Source: Mesorhizobium sp. AR10
GTDB taxonomy: Bacteria > Pseudomonadota > Alphaproteobacteria > Rhizobiales > Rhizobiaceae
Assembly: GCF_024746795.1 (NCBI RefSeq)
Contig: NZ_CP080524.1
Location: 4,938,001-5,002,000, forward strand
DNA length: 64,000 nt
Direction of reading: 5' to 3'
Shown: in pieces, positions 52,459-60,493 of the stretch
Layout: each line of letters opens with the position of its first letter
Numbering within the stretch: the first letter of the stretch is position 1
The notes under the pieces: model-generated
What the model was told of the DNA's origin: nothing
What the model saw: only the letters and a program-made list of their open reading frames with translations
Database searches by the model: none
Made by a program: the position numbers and the translations under genes

Positions 52459-53349
52459 TCAGGGCAGCGGGATCGGCTTGTCGCTGAGTGTGCGCAAGTA
52501 GGCGATCAGGTTGACCCGTTCGGTCTCGTCCGAAACACCGGGAGTCTCCATCTTGACGCCCGGCGTGGTGAGCATGGGCCCGAAGAGAAACCTGTTCAGG
52601 TCCTCATACGTCCACACGCCTTCCCAGCTCAGCAAGGTGTCGGAGTAGCGCATATCTGCCATGGATGCCTTGTCGCGGCCGACGACGCTCCACAAGTTCG
52701 GTCCTATTTTGTTCCCTCCCTGTGGCTCGGCGCTGTGGCAATTGGTACACCGGCCGGTGAAGTAGGTTCGGCCTTTCTCGACATCGGCAGAAGCCAACTT
52801 CATCGAGATTGGGGCTGGTGTTGGCAAGACGACGCCGTGCGACATGAGATAGTCGGCAACTTCGCGTTGCCCCCTGCTTTTTGCCAGATGGAGCGGTGTC
52901 TTGCCGTCCATTGTCTTCGCATTCACGTCTGCGCCGGCCTCGACCAGTGCCTTCACGCAGTCGAAACAATCGAGAGTGACGGCGACATGAAGGGCGAATT
53001 CGCCACCACGGTTGGAATTTGGATCCGCGTCCCGCTCCAGCAACAGCTTTAACAGATCGATCTTGCCTGGCCCCACAGCTATGATCAGCGGAGGACCCCC
53101 AGTCGTCTGGGCGTTGACGTCCGCACCACGTTCTATGAGCAGTTTTGCCGCTTCGATGTGCCCCATCCAGACCGCAAAGTAGAGCGGCGTTGCGGTTCCA
53201 TCATTCTCATCTATGCCGGCGCCTGCATCGAGCGCCGCCGTGATCGCCGCGACATCGCCCGCCATGGCGGCATCGTGAATGTCGGCGGCATGCGAAACAA
53301 ATGGAATGTGTACAAGCACCAACAGGATGAAAAGCAAGAACCCGCGCAT
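52459..53349 (-). CDS. Exported ankyrin-repeat/cytochrome c fusion protein
   Basis: The 296-residue protein starts at ATG 53349 (GGGAG six bases upstream) with a signal peptide (MRGFLLFILLVLVHIPFVSH). Residues ~25-175 are ankyrin repeats (ATPLYFAVWMGHIEAAKLLI, GEFALHVAVTLDCFDCVKAL, GKTPLHLAKSRGQREVADYL). A class I cytochrome c follows, with heme motif CTNCH (201-205), IGPNLWSVVGR and axial Met267 in GVKMETPG. It probably carries electrons in the periplasm while its ankyrin part docks a partner. It is encoded 265 bases downstream of the SBP56 operon on the same strand and could be its electron acceptor. Confidence 0.85.
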   Translation of the reverse strand: MRGFLLFILLVLVHIPFVSHAADIHDAAMAGDVAAITAALDAGAGIDENDGTATPLYFAVWMGHIEAAKLLIERGADVNAQTTGGPPLIIAVGPGKIDLLKLLLERDADPNSNRGGEFALHVAVTLDCFDCVKALVEAGADVNAKTMDGKTPLHLAKSRGQREVADYLMSHGVVLPTPAPISMKLASADVEKGRTYFTGRCTNCHSAEPQGGNKIGPNLWSVVGRDKASMADMRYSDTLLSWEGVWTYEDLNRFLFGPMLTTPGVKMETPGVSDETERVNLIAYLRTLSDKPIPLP

Positions 53350-53613
53350 TAGCATCTCCCAAGGCAGGCCTGAGGATCGGCACGATTTCAAAACGGCAAA
53401 GTCTACCTCAAAATCCCTGGTCGTGACAGCGCCATCGATGGTTCAATGAATGGTGGCGGCCCTTGAAAGAATGAACGTTTTCAGGAAGACCGGCCATGTT
53501 CTTACTGGCCGTCTGGCAGCGGGCCGTAAGGTCTCATCCGGGTCATGAGCGCATGTTGCGTCAGACGTCCGCCTTGAGTACGAAAACAACGCCGAATTCC
53601 GTGACCCTTGCAG

Positions 53614-54072
53614 TCATATTCCCAAGTGCAACTTCGGCTTCCAGAAGGGGCGGAACAATTCGATCTTGGGACAGCGGTTCATCACCACTTTCAAGCCCGC
53701 TTCCTCCGCCAACCGGGCGGCAGCATCATCGCGCACGCCAATCTGACTCCACAGAACCTTGGCGCCAATGGCGATGGCCTCGTGTGCAACTTCCAACAGA
53801 TCTTCGGAGCGGCGAAAAACCTCAACCATATCCACAGGCCGGTCGATGGCCGCCAGTGAAGCGTACACCTTGAGCCCTCGAATTTCATCCAGACCGGGAG
53901 TGGGGTTGACCGGGATCATGTCATAGCCGGTTTCGTGCAGCACCCTGAGAACACCATAGGAAAACTTGGTCTTGTCGGGACTGGCCCCCACCATCGCGAT
54001 GGTTTTGACCGACTTCAGAATGTCTTGCAGATAAGCCTCCGAATAGGGCTCATCATGATTCATATGGGTCAT
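53614..54072 (-). CDS. CoA-binding domain protein (YccU-like)
   Basis: The 152-residue protein has the CoA-binding Rossmann domain of the YccU type: VKTIAMVGASPDKTKFSYGV, MIPVNPTPGLDEIRGLKVYA, VDMVEVFRRSEDLLEVAHEA and GAKVLWSQIGVRDDAAARLA, ending with MNRCPKIEL. It binds CoA or an acyl-CoA in family members; a catalytic role is not established. Its ATG overlaps the ferredoxin stop (ATGA) as the last of three coupled genes after SBP56. Confidence 0.88.
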   Translation of the reverse strand: MTHMNHDEPYSEAYLQDILKSVKTIAMVGASPDKTKFSYGVLRVLHETGYDMIPVNPTPGLDEIRGLKVYASLAAIDRPVDMVEVFRRSEDLLEVAHEAIAIGAKVLWSQIGVRDDAAARLAEEAGLKVVMNRCPKIELFRPFWKPKLHLGI

Positions 54073-54440
54073 TTCTTTGCTTCCAACGGGGTCGCAATGT
54101 CGGCTTTCAATTCATGTGCGGCCAAGGGATCAAGGAAAGGGTTGCGATAGAGCTTGTCGTGGCTTTCAACGCCGACCTCCAGCGTGCAGTCGCTCATAGG
54201 GCGGGCAACGCAGAGGATTATGTAGCCATTGTTGATCTGGCGGTTGTTCAGCGCCCGCTGCGCCTTTTGATTGACTTTGCCGCTGAGCATCTTGGCCGCA
54301 CAGGTAATGCAGCCGCCATACTTGCACCCGTAGGGCAGGTCCACGCCCTGCTCGCGCAAGCTCTGCAAGAGAGGCTTGCGGTGATCGACGTCAAAGGCCG
54401 CACCGCCTTGGTTGGCGAGAGTGATGGTGAAGCTGGTCAT
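54069..54440 (-). CDS. [2Fe-2S] ferredoxin
   Basis: The 123-residue protein has the plant-type [2Fe-2S] cysteine set: Cys39, Cys44 and Cys47 in YGCKYGGCITCAAKML and Cys77 in IILCVARP. It transfers single electrons, probably to or from the SBP56 protein or an oxygenase. Its start overlaps the SBP56 stop by four bases and its stop overlaps the next start, so the three genes are translationally coupled. It lacks a signal peptide, hence cytoplasmic. Confidence 0.9.
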   Translation of the reverse strand: MTSFTITLANQGGAAFDVDHRKPLLQSLREQGVDLPYGCKYGGCITCAAKMLSGKVNQKAQRALNNRQINNGYIILCVARPMSDCTLEVGVESHDKLYRNPFLDPLAAHELKADIATPLEAKK

Positions 54441-55792
54441 ACCCAGATGTCACTCGTGCAATCACCGCCGGGATAACGGGTTTCGTGGCAGCGGCTTGGT
54501 CCATTTGGCTCCTTGCCAAAATCGACGACAAACAGCGGATCAATTTCCATGCCGCCGTTTTCCGTATCGCAATTGACCATCAGCATGCATCCGCCATTGG
54601 TGCGGATTTCCGGATAGAACTGATTGTCCCAGGTCGAGAAGAGTGAGGTCGTCACATAAAGGCGCTTGCCGTCGAGGCTGAGCTGTATCATCTGCGGCCC
54701 GCCAGTCACTTTCACGCCATTGACCTCAGGCGCACGGCCGAGAAGGCCACCCATCCACACTTGTCCGGTGAGCCTGGCGTTGTGAGGGTCCGAGATGTCG
54801 TACTGGCGGATATCGCCATGCAACCAGTTGCAGAGATAGAGGTATCTATCGTCCATGCTGAGCAGAATGACCGAGATCACGCCGGGTATCGGGATCGGCC
54901 ATTCGGGATGCGGCTCATTGCCGACATCGACTACTTTTTCCCATTGCCAATCACCCGCCGCATCCTTCCACCAATGGATGATGTTTGCAGAAAGGGCCGC
55001 GCCAACAAAGCCGTGACTGCTGTCGGGATTGTGATGGAATCGCACTTCCAGCGGGAGCAGGCCATCTTCACCGAGATAGAATGTTTGCTTTGGCTCCTTC
55101 TTTTCGAAATCCCAGAAATGGATCTCCCGGCCATACTTCAGATGGCCAACCTCTTCGAGGTCAAAGCCAGGCATGAAGGTATTGGGCGCGGCCCATTCCG
55201 AGCTGACCATTACGTTGTGTCGCGGCTGGTACCAGAAATCATAACCAAACTTGATACTGCCCATGGAGTTTTCCCAACGGCCGACAATCTCGAACTCCTT
55301 ATCGAGTTGCAAATAGCCGCCGGGGGCATTGCCTTGAGCGTCGCCAAGCATGGAAACGATGATGTCCGAGCCGAGGCAATGCACTGTGTGCGGCGCCGAC
55401 AGATTGGTCCTGGTTTTGATTTCAGCGCCGTCTATGACCTTGAACAGTGCCGGATTGCGGGGATCGGTACCGCAATCGACAATATGCAGGTTGGTCGAGC
55501 GCACACCGGGCACAATCAGATATTTCCGCTCCATGCTCGCATCGCCATGGCACGACGAACAGGCATTCCAGCCCATGTGATGAAGCTCGTCGCCAATACC
55601 GGGCATTTGCAAACGTGAAATGACCTGGCTGTAGGTCGAACTCTCAGGGTCGACATCAATGGTGCACAAATAGTCCGGCTTCTGAATGCCGGTGCCGGTG
55701 TAGATGGCAATCGTATAGAGCAGCTTTTCGCGAGGTGCCCTCATCGCCTCGGCTGGAGACGCATAGCCCGGTCCACAGCAATGATTGGTCAT
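54437..55792 (-). CDS. SBP56/selenium-binding protein family, methanethiol oxidase-like
   Basis: The 451-residue protein is of the SBP56 family: CCGPGYASPAEAMRAPREKL at the start, MGWNACSSCHGDASMERKYL, SLDGKRLYVTTSLFSTWDNQ and the end RYPGGDCTSDIWV. Proven bacterial members (MtoX of Hyphomicrobium) oxidise methanethiol to formaldehyde, sulfide and H2O2 and need copper and, for periplasmic forms, a signal peptide. None is seen here, so localisation is open. It begins an operon with a [2Fe-2S] ferredoxin and a CoA-binding protein. The 278 bases upstream hold its promoter and nothing else recognisable. Confidence 0.88.
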   Translation of the reverse strand: MTNHCCGPGYASPAEAMRAPREKLLYTIAIYTGTGIQKPDYLCTIDVDPESSTYSQVISRLQMPGIGDELHHMGWNACSSCHGDASMERKYLIVPGVRSTNLHIVDCGTDPRNPALFKVIDGAEIKTRTNLSAPHTVHCLGSDIIVSMLGDAQGNAPGGYLQLDKEFEIVGRWENSMGSIKFGYDFWYQPRHNVMVSSEWAAPNTFMPGFDLEEVGHLKYGREIHFWDFEKKEPKQTFYLGEDGLLPLEVRFHHNPDSSHGFVGAALSANIIHWWKDAAGDWQWEKVVDVGNEPHPEWPIPIPGVISVILLSMDDRYLYLCNWLHGDIRQYDISDPHNARLTGQVWMGGLLGRAPEVNGVKVTGGPQMIQLSLDGKRLYVTTSLFSTWDNQFYPEIRTNGGCMLMVNCDTENGGMEIDPLFVVDFGKEPNGPSRCHETRYPGGDCTSDIWV

Positions 55793-56070
55793 GGGTACGT
55801 CCCCAATTTGAACAGATCGCTGGCCAGCCCCAACGGGGGCAAGCTGGAATGTTAGTCCATGCTTGGCATTGGCGCTACGGCCGGGTGGGGTGCTACAACT
55901 CGGCGACAGAACGCCACGGGACCGTCCAACGCGAGCACCAATCGGTGCCAGCAGCTTTCAACTTGCGCGCGCCAACGCCGTGGCCTGCCACCGCTTCGCG
56001 CGGCAGGGTGGCGGCGCGGCGGGCGCGGGTGTAAGATAAAGCTAATATTTTAGAGATCAGGGAGGTTGCT

Positions 56071-56703
56071 ATGACGTCTTGGGAGATCAAGGGACGAGAA
56101 CTGGTCAATTGCACTTGCGAATACGGTTGCAACTGTCAATTCAATGCGCTGCCCGACAAGGGCCATTGCCATGCGGTCGCTGGCATCCAGATCGATGAAG
56201 GTCATCATGGCGAAACCGGTCTCGATGGCCTGCGGATCGCTGCGATCTTCAAATGGCCCGGCCCGATCCACGAAGGCAATGGCGAAGCCATCGCTTTCGT
56301 CGACGAGAACGCAACCGACCGGCAGCGCGATGCGCTGCTGCGCATCATGACGGGCCAGGACACCGACCCGTTCGCGACGATGTTCGCCGTCTACGCCTCA
56401 ACCGTGACGAAAATGAATGAGCCGGTCTTTACGAAGATCGATCTCGATCTTGATATCGACGGCCGCAGGGGCCGCCTCTTCGTCAAGGACTATATCGACA
56501 CGGTCGGCGAACCGATCCGCAACAAGGTGACGGGCGAGGACTCGCGCGCGCAGATCCTGCTGCCGAACGGCTTCGAATATACGCTCGCCGAGATCGGCAG
56601 TGCTTCGAGCAAGACCAGCGGGCCGGTTCTTGTGAACACGAAGGACAGCTACGGCCAGTTCGCGCGGCTGCATCTCAACAATCATGGAGTGGTGCGGGCC
56701 TGA
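56071..56703 (+). CDS. DUF1326 family protein
   Basis: The 210-residue protein begins MTSWEIKGRELVNCTCEYGC with Cys14, Cys16, Cys20 and Cys22 (CTCEYGCNC), a typical metal-binding arrangement of DUF1326. FATMFAVYASTVTKMNEPVF and VLVNTKDSYGQFARLHLNNH complete the family pattern. DUF1326 genes nearly always pair with a DUF2182 membrane protein, as here (8 bases downstream). A role in metal handling is plausible but unproven. GGAGG precedes the ATG. Confidence 0.87.
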   Translation: MTSWEIKGRELVNCTCEYGCNCQFNALPDKGHCHAVAGIQIDEGHHGETGLDGLRIAAIFKWPGPIHEGNGEAIAFVDENATDRQRDALLRIMTGQDTDPFATMFAVYASTVTKMNEPVFTKIDLDLDIDGRRGRLFVKDYIDTVGEPIRNKVTGEDSRAQILLPNGFEYTLAEIGSASSKTSGPVLVNTKDSYGQFARLHLNNHGVVRA

Positions 56704-56710
56704 CGCACGC

Positions 56711-57598
56711 ATGACCGGCGCGTCAGCGCTCGAACGCCTGCTCAAACGCGACCGCGTCATCACGATTGCAGGGCTGGTTGCCATGTGCGTGCTGGCCTGG
56801 CTTTACATCGTCACCGGCGCAGGTCTCGGCATGAATGCGTGGGAGATGACGAGGCTCGCGCTGTTCCCCCACCAGCAGGCTGCGGCCCCCGACATGCCCG
56901 GCATGGACATGTCGGGCATGGACATGGGCGCGATTGACATGGGCGCGATGGACATGGCAACGGAGCCGCGGATCTGGGGGCCGGCAGTCTGGGCGCTGAT
57001 GATCGCCATGTGGTGGATCATGATGGTCGCCATGATGTCGCCGAGCGCTGCGCCGACCGTCCTGCTCTATGCGCGCGTGCATCGCCATGCGCTCGCACAG
57101 GGTCAGATCCAGGACAAGCTCGCGCCCACCGGCATGTTTGTGGCAGGCTACCTCCTGGTCTGGCTGGGGTTCGCCGTCGCGGCTGCCGCGTTGCATTGGC
57201 TGCTCGAACGGGAAGCAATCGTCTCCACGACAACGATGAGTTCGCAAAGCCGCTGGCTTTCAGGCATCGTCCTGATCGCCGCGGGCCTGTATCAGCTCTC
57301 GCCGCTCAAGAACGCCTGCCTGTCGCATTGCCGGACGCCGACGGCGTTCCTTTCCCGCCACTGGCGTCCTCATGCTCTTGGCGCGCTGCGTCTGGGCGCA
57401 TTGCACGGGGCCTTTTGTGTCGGATGCTGCTGGATGCTGATGGCTTTGTTGTTCGTGGGCGGCATAATGAACCTGGTATGGATCGCCGCGCTCGCCGTCC
57501 TGGTGCTGGCGGAAAAGGTGTTTCCAGCCGGCCAGTGGGTCGGCCGCGCGGCCGGCATCGCCCTGATCGCCTGGGGCAGCGCAACGCTTATGGTCTGA
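56711..57598 (+). CDS. DUF2182 metal-binding integral membrane protein
   Basis: This is about 295 residues with five to six membrane helices (ITIAGLVAMCVLAWLYIVTG, WALMIAMWWIMMVAMMSPSA and others). DUF2182 motifs are LSPLKNACLSHCRTPTAFL and GAFCVGCCWMLMALL, whose Cys and Met pattern looks copper-binding. A Met/Asp-rich loop near residues 58-82 (MPGMDMSGMDMGAIDMGAMD) is built from repeated M-D-M-G units. It is paired with the DUF1326 gene just upstream. Function is unknown; a copper-related membrane role is inferred. Confidence 0.87.
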   Translation: MTGASALERLLKRDRVITIAGLVAMCVLAWLYIVTGAGLGMNAWEMTRLALFPHQQAAAPDMPGMDMSGMDMGAIDMGAMDMATEPRIWGPAVWALMIAMWWIMMVAMMSPSAAPTVLLYARVHRHALAQGQIQDKLAPTGMFVAGYLLVWLGFAVAAAALHWLLEREAIVSTTTMSSQSRWLSGIVLIAAGLYQLSPLKNACLSHCRTPTAFLSRHWRPHALGALRLGALHGAFCVGCCWMLMALLFVGGIMNLVWIAALAVLVLAEKVFPAGQWVGRAAGIALIAWGSATLMV

Positions 57599-57845
57599 CC
57601 AGGCCGGAAACGACGAGGCGGCAGTGCCCCTGCCCTCACCAGCTTGCATCGGCCGACAACAACCCAAGCCTTGCCGAAGACGTGGACCAGCATCGTGATG
57701 GTCACGGCCGCCTCCACTCCACGCCATCGATGTCCGCCAGCAGCTGATTGACAGTCCAATCGAGACGGCGCTCACTGGCTTGCGTAGGTGGAACGCAGTA
57801 AAAGGCGGGCGATATCGACCCGCGGCGTCACCTCGGGAGGATGCC

Positions 57846-58118
57846 ATGCCAACAATTATTGGCCATCACAACATTACAAAGGACACCAAGCACTGGCTCA
57901 ATTCACCGAAGCGCAAGGAGGTTTTCGGTGCACTCGGGATCACCAACATCCGCACATTCGTCGATCCGCAGAACCCGAAACGGGTGGCGATCATGATGGA
58001 CGTTCCGGATATGGATGCCTGGGCCGCACAGATGCAGAGCCAGGCAGCCGCTGACGCGATGGCCTTCGATGGCGTGGTGCCGGAGTCGCTGGTGATCCTG
58101 GTGGAATCGAAGGGGTAG
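57846..58118 (+). CDS. Small protein of unknown function (90 residues)
   Basis: ATG 57846 follows GGGAGGA. The protein reads MPTIIGHHNITKDTKHWLNS, RKEVFGALGITNIRTFVDPQ and VAIMMDVPDMDAWAAQMQSQ. It resembles ferredoxin-like alpha-beta small proteins with a buried beta-sheet but has no named family known to me. Its 3' flank begins a copy of sequence from the tetR 3' end. Confidence 0.6.
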   Translation: MPTIIGHHNITKDTKHWLNSPKRKEVFGALGITNIRTFVDPQNPKRVAIMMDVPDMDAWAAQMQSQAAADAMAFDGVVPESLVILVESKG

Positions 58119-58143
58119 TCGCTCCGCCCGGTCTTCAGCGGTG

Positions 58144-58271
58144 CCAGCCGGCGCGAGCGGTCGCGCCGGTCACTGGTCACATGCGCTGAAGGTCCGGCTA
58201 CGCCTCAGCACCATGTAACCCTCACCCACCCTTCGCGCCCTTGGCCGCGCCAAACCGCAATCGGTCCGTCA
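58144..58271. repeat. Copies of tetR 3'-end sequence flanking the DUF4034 gene (left side)
   Basis: A 24-base block CCAGCCGGCGCGAGCGGTCG plus CGCC (58144-58167) equals 59511-59534. A ~50-base block (58217-58271, AACCCTCACCCACC ... CCCTTGGCCGC ... CAAACCGCAATC) matches 59453-59501 with few changes and a short insertion. The two blocks are in the opposite order to that in tetR. Together with the right-hand copies they bracket the DUF4034 gene. Confidence 0.75.
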
Positions 58272-58372
58272 CAACTTCGGGGCAACCCGTTCAAATTTTG
58301 CCAATCGGGTTAATTTCATCTCTACTGATCTGAGCCATGGTCGACCTCAGAATCGCAAGATGGAAGTGTGTG

Positions 58373-59380
58373 ATGCGTAGTCTTTCTGTGGCGGCTCTTC
58401 TTATTTTGATGACTTTTAGTTCGTTCGTAGCCCGCGCAGACGAGAGTGCTCAGCGAGAAGCGATCCAAGAAGCCGTCGCGTCCGCATTCAACAATGGACG
58501 CTTTGGCGAGCTTGATGCGATGGCCAATCAATTTCGGGAGGGTGAACGTACCGAAAGTGGCCTCTGGAAACTGTCCATATTCTACGGTGGTTTCTGGCCG
58601 AAGTCGCTTGATCCAAACTACAATGGTGCGTCATTCGATCGGTTTGAAGCTCAGGCAATGGCGTGGATGGGGGCACAACCCAAATCCATAGCAGCGAAAC
58701 TAGCCTATGCCCTCATACTCTCACACCATGCTTGGTTCCTGCGCGGAGGCGGTTACTATTACGAACTCACTGATGAACAGCGGGCCGGCTACACAAAATA
58801 CCATATAAAGGCGCGTGATCATCTAGTCGCAACTAAAGATGAGGCTTCTGCAGACCCCAATTGGTACACGCAGATGGTTTACGTTGCGATGGAAGAGGCA
58901 TGGCCCGATGATGCGTTTGATCGCTTGCTTGCCGAAGCCGTCGCCCGTGAACCATACTACTATCAGACCTATTTCGCTGCGATTGACCGTAATCTTCCAA
59001 AATGGGGCGGCAGCCCAGCAAAGATAAATGCGCTGATTGCGCGCGCGGCAGGTTACACTAGGGAACGTGACGGCGACTCGTTCATCGCGCGCGCCCTTTG
59101 GTTTGTCGCGGGCCGCGGCAAGGATATTGAGAGGTCGTTGAAGGCGAACTGGCCTGATGTCGATCGAGGTTTCCAGGACCTGGTCAGGCGATATCCGGAG
59201 CAGACGAATTTCAACGCGTATGCCAGGTTTGCCTGCCTTGCCAAGGATCGTACGGAGTTCCTGGCCGCCTATGGTCAGATCAAAGGGCAGCTCGTGCAAG
59301 AGGTCTGGGGCAACAGTGGTCAGGGCGTGGTCTGCGCTGTATGGGCGATGCATCCGGAGAGGAATATCGAAATTGAGTGA
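58373..59380 (+). CDS. DUF4034-type exported protein, GC lower than neighbours
   Basis: The protein, about 335 residues from ATG 58373, has a signal peptide (MRSLSVAALLILMTFSSFVA, cleavage near ARA). The mature part resembles DUF4034 proteins: FGELDAMANQFREGERTESG, LWKLSIFYGG then IAKLAYALILSHHAWFLRGG in modified form (AAKLAYALILSHHAWFLRGG), helical repeats and a KYHIKARDHLVATK segment. The function is unknown; DUF4034 proteins are TPR-like and often surround secretion or stress genes. Its base composition is visibly lower in GC than either flank and it is bracketed by tetR-derived repeats, both signs of acquisition. Confidence 0.65.
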   Translation: MRSLSVAALLILMTFSSFVARADESAQREAIQEAVASAFNNGRFGELDAMANQFREGERTESGLWKLSIFYGGFWPKSLDPNYNGASFDRFEAQAMAWMGAQPKSIAAKLAYALILSHHAWFLRGGGYYYELTDEQRAGYTKYHIKARDHLVATKDEASADPNWYTQMVYVAMEEAWPDDAFDRLLAEAVAREPYYYQTYFAAIDRNLPKWGGSPAKINALIARAAGYTRERDGDSFIARALWFVAGRGKDIERSLKANWPDVDRGFQDLVRRYPEQTNFNAYARFACLAKDRTEFLAAYGQIKGQLVQEVWGNSGQGVVCAVWAMHPERNIEIE

Positions 59381-59452
59381 TCCCTCACGAACGCCCCGAA
59401 CTGGCCGCTGAGCGGACTTCGCGCGCTTTCGGCGGTTTCGCCCGCTTAGCGC

Positions 59453-59534
59453 AACCCTCACCCACCGCCCTTGGCCGCCCCAAACCGCAATCCGTCCATC
59501 AGCAGAGAGACCAGCCGGCGCGAGCGGTCGCGCC
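59453..59534. repeat. Right-hand partner of the tetR-derived repeats, at the tetR 3' end
   Basis: 59453-59501 is the counterpart of 58217-58271 and 59511-59534 that of 58144-58167. Nearly all of it is tetR coding sequence (the last ~25 codons and stop), so this is the original location and the left blocks are the copies. Confidence 0.75.
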
Positions 59535-60102
59535 AGTCCTTGGTGTCGGGCGCCGAATAGATGCCGCCCAGCGCGTGCAGCACATCGGAGCTGTCGACGT
59601 CGCTGCGGATCGAGCCGTCGGCCACCGCCGCTTCGACCAGCCGCCGCAGGGCCAGCGTCACCCTGCCCGAAACGTCGGAGAACAAGGTTGAGTTGGTGGT
59701 GAACAGGATGCGCAGGCTCGTTGATAGCCCGCGCTTGGTGGCGATGTAGTCGACGAAGCGCTGCATCCATTGTTCGAGCGCGACGTCAGGCGGATGCTGG
59801 CCGGCGAGTTCGTCGGCGGCGTGGCACAGCGCCTCCACTTCGCGCCGGTAGACCACCTCGACCAGATGCTCGCGCGTCGGAAAATGCCGGTAGAGCGTGC
59901 CGATGCCGACGCCGGCCTGGCGCGCGATCTCCTCCAGCGAGGCATCGACGCCCTGCTCGGCAAAAGCCGCCGCCGCAACCTCGACCAGTCGGTCGCGGTT
60001 GCGCTGCGCGTCGGCGCGCAGCGGCTTTGGCGCTGCGGCTTCGGGCGCGCCTTGGGCGGTTGCTGTCTCCTGGTCGTCCAATTTTTTCTCCACTGTCGAC
60101 AT
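59458..60102 (-). CDS. TetR/AcrR-family transcriptional regulator
   Basis: The 214-residue protein has the N-terminal helix-turn-helix domain: RLVEVAAAAFAEQGVDASLE then EIARQAGVGIGTLYRHFPTR, with the classic GxGTLYRHF recognition region. A C-terminal helical effector domain follows, with MQRFVDYIATKRGLSTSLRI. It likely represses itself and perhaps the adjacent molybdenum hydroxylase operon through the palindrome at 60143-60162. Its 3' end supplies sequence copied on the far side of the DUF4034 gene. Ligand unknown. Confidence 0.9.
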   Translation of the reverse strand: MSTVEKKLDDQETATAQGAPEAAAPKPLRADAQRNRDRLVEVAAAAFAEQGVDASLEEIARQAGVGIGTLYRHFPTREHLVEVVYRREVEALCHAADELAGQHPPDVALEQWMQRFVDYIATKRGLSTSLRILFTTNSTLFSDVSGRVTLALRRLVEAAVADGSIRSDVDSSDVLHALGGIYSAPDTKDWRDRSRRLVSLLMDGLRFGAAKGGG

Positions 60103-60142
60103 ATGGGGGCTTGAACCCTGAGGGGTAAGCCCCCAATTAAAT

Positions 60143-60162
60143 AAACGGAGGTGCCTCCGTTT
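60143..60162. promoter_or_regulatory. TetR-type operator palindrome
   Basis: AAACGGAGG (60143-60151) and CCTCCGTTT (60154-60162) are exact reverse complements around a 2-base centre. The site lies 41 bases upstream of the tetR start and about 330 bases before the oxidoreductase operon. The position and size match TetR autoregulation sites. Control of the divergent operon is possible but the distance is long. Confidence 0.65.
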
Positions 60163-60267
60163 TAGTGGAGCAGCCTTATCATATAATCAGGGGAGCCGGT
60201 ATGTCACGTACAGAAGAACTGAAAGCTTTCCCTGCCCGCTGGAGAATGGCGAAAGCCGATGTGCGCA

Positions 60268-60424
60268 TAATCTCCCCCCTTGAGGGGGAGATGTCGCCAA
60301 AGGCGACAGAGGGGGTCGGTTCGACGGGGCGCGACCTCCTGCAGCAGATGGGGGTTAGCGCTCCACGCGAGGCGACCCCCTCTGGCCGCTTCGCGGCCAT
60401 CTCCCCCTCGAGGGGGGAGAATAC
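60268..60424. repeat. Palindromic repeat in the tetR-oxidoreductase gap
   Basis: Inverted arms (60268-60319 and 60372-60424) have ATCTCCCCCCTTGAGGG-type hairpins joined to GTCGCC/GGCGAC or GGCCGCTTCGCGGCC stems. It fills most of the 391-base gap between the tetR start and the hydroxylase operon. An open frame from ATG 60201 runs into it but resembles only the repeat's own flank, so I do not call a gene there. Confidence 0.8.
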
Positions 60425-60493
60425 ACCCGCCCTTGCCCTCGCCTGCCTCAACACCATCCCCCCTCAGCGTCAAGCAACTGGAGCCAGACGCCC

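Noticed and set aside
60201..60300. Short open frame starting ATGTCACGTACAGAAGAACT
   Set aside because: After about 23 codons it runs into the palindromic repeat and has no ribosome site at good spacing. Part of it resembles the common flank of these repeats.
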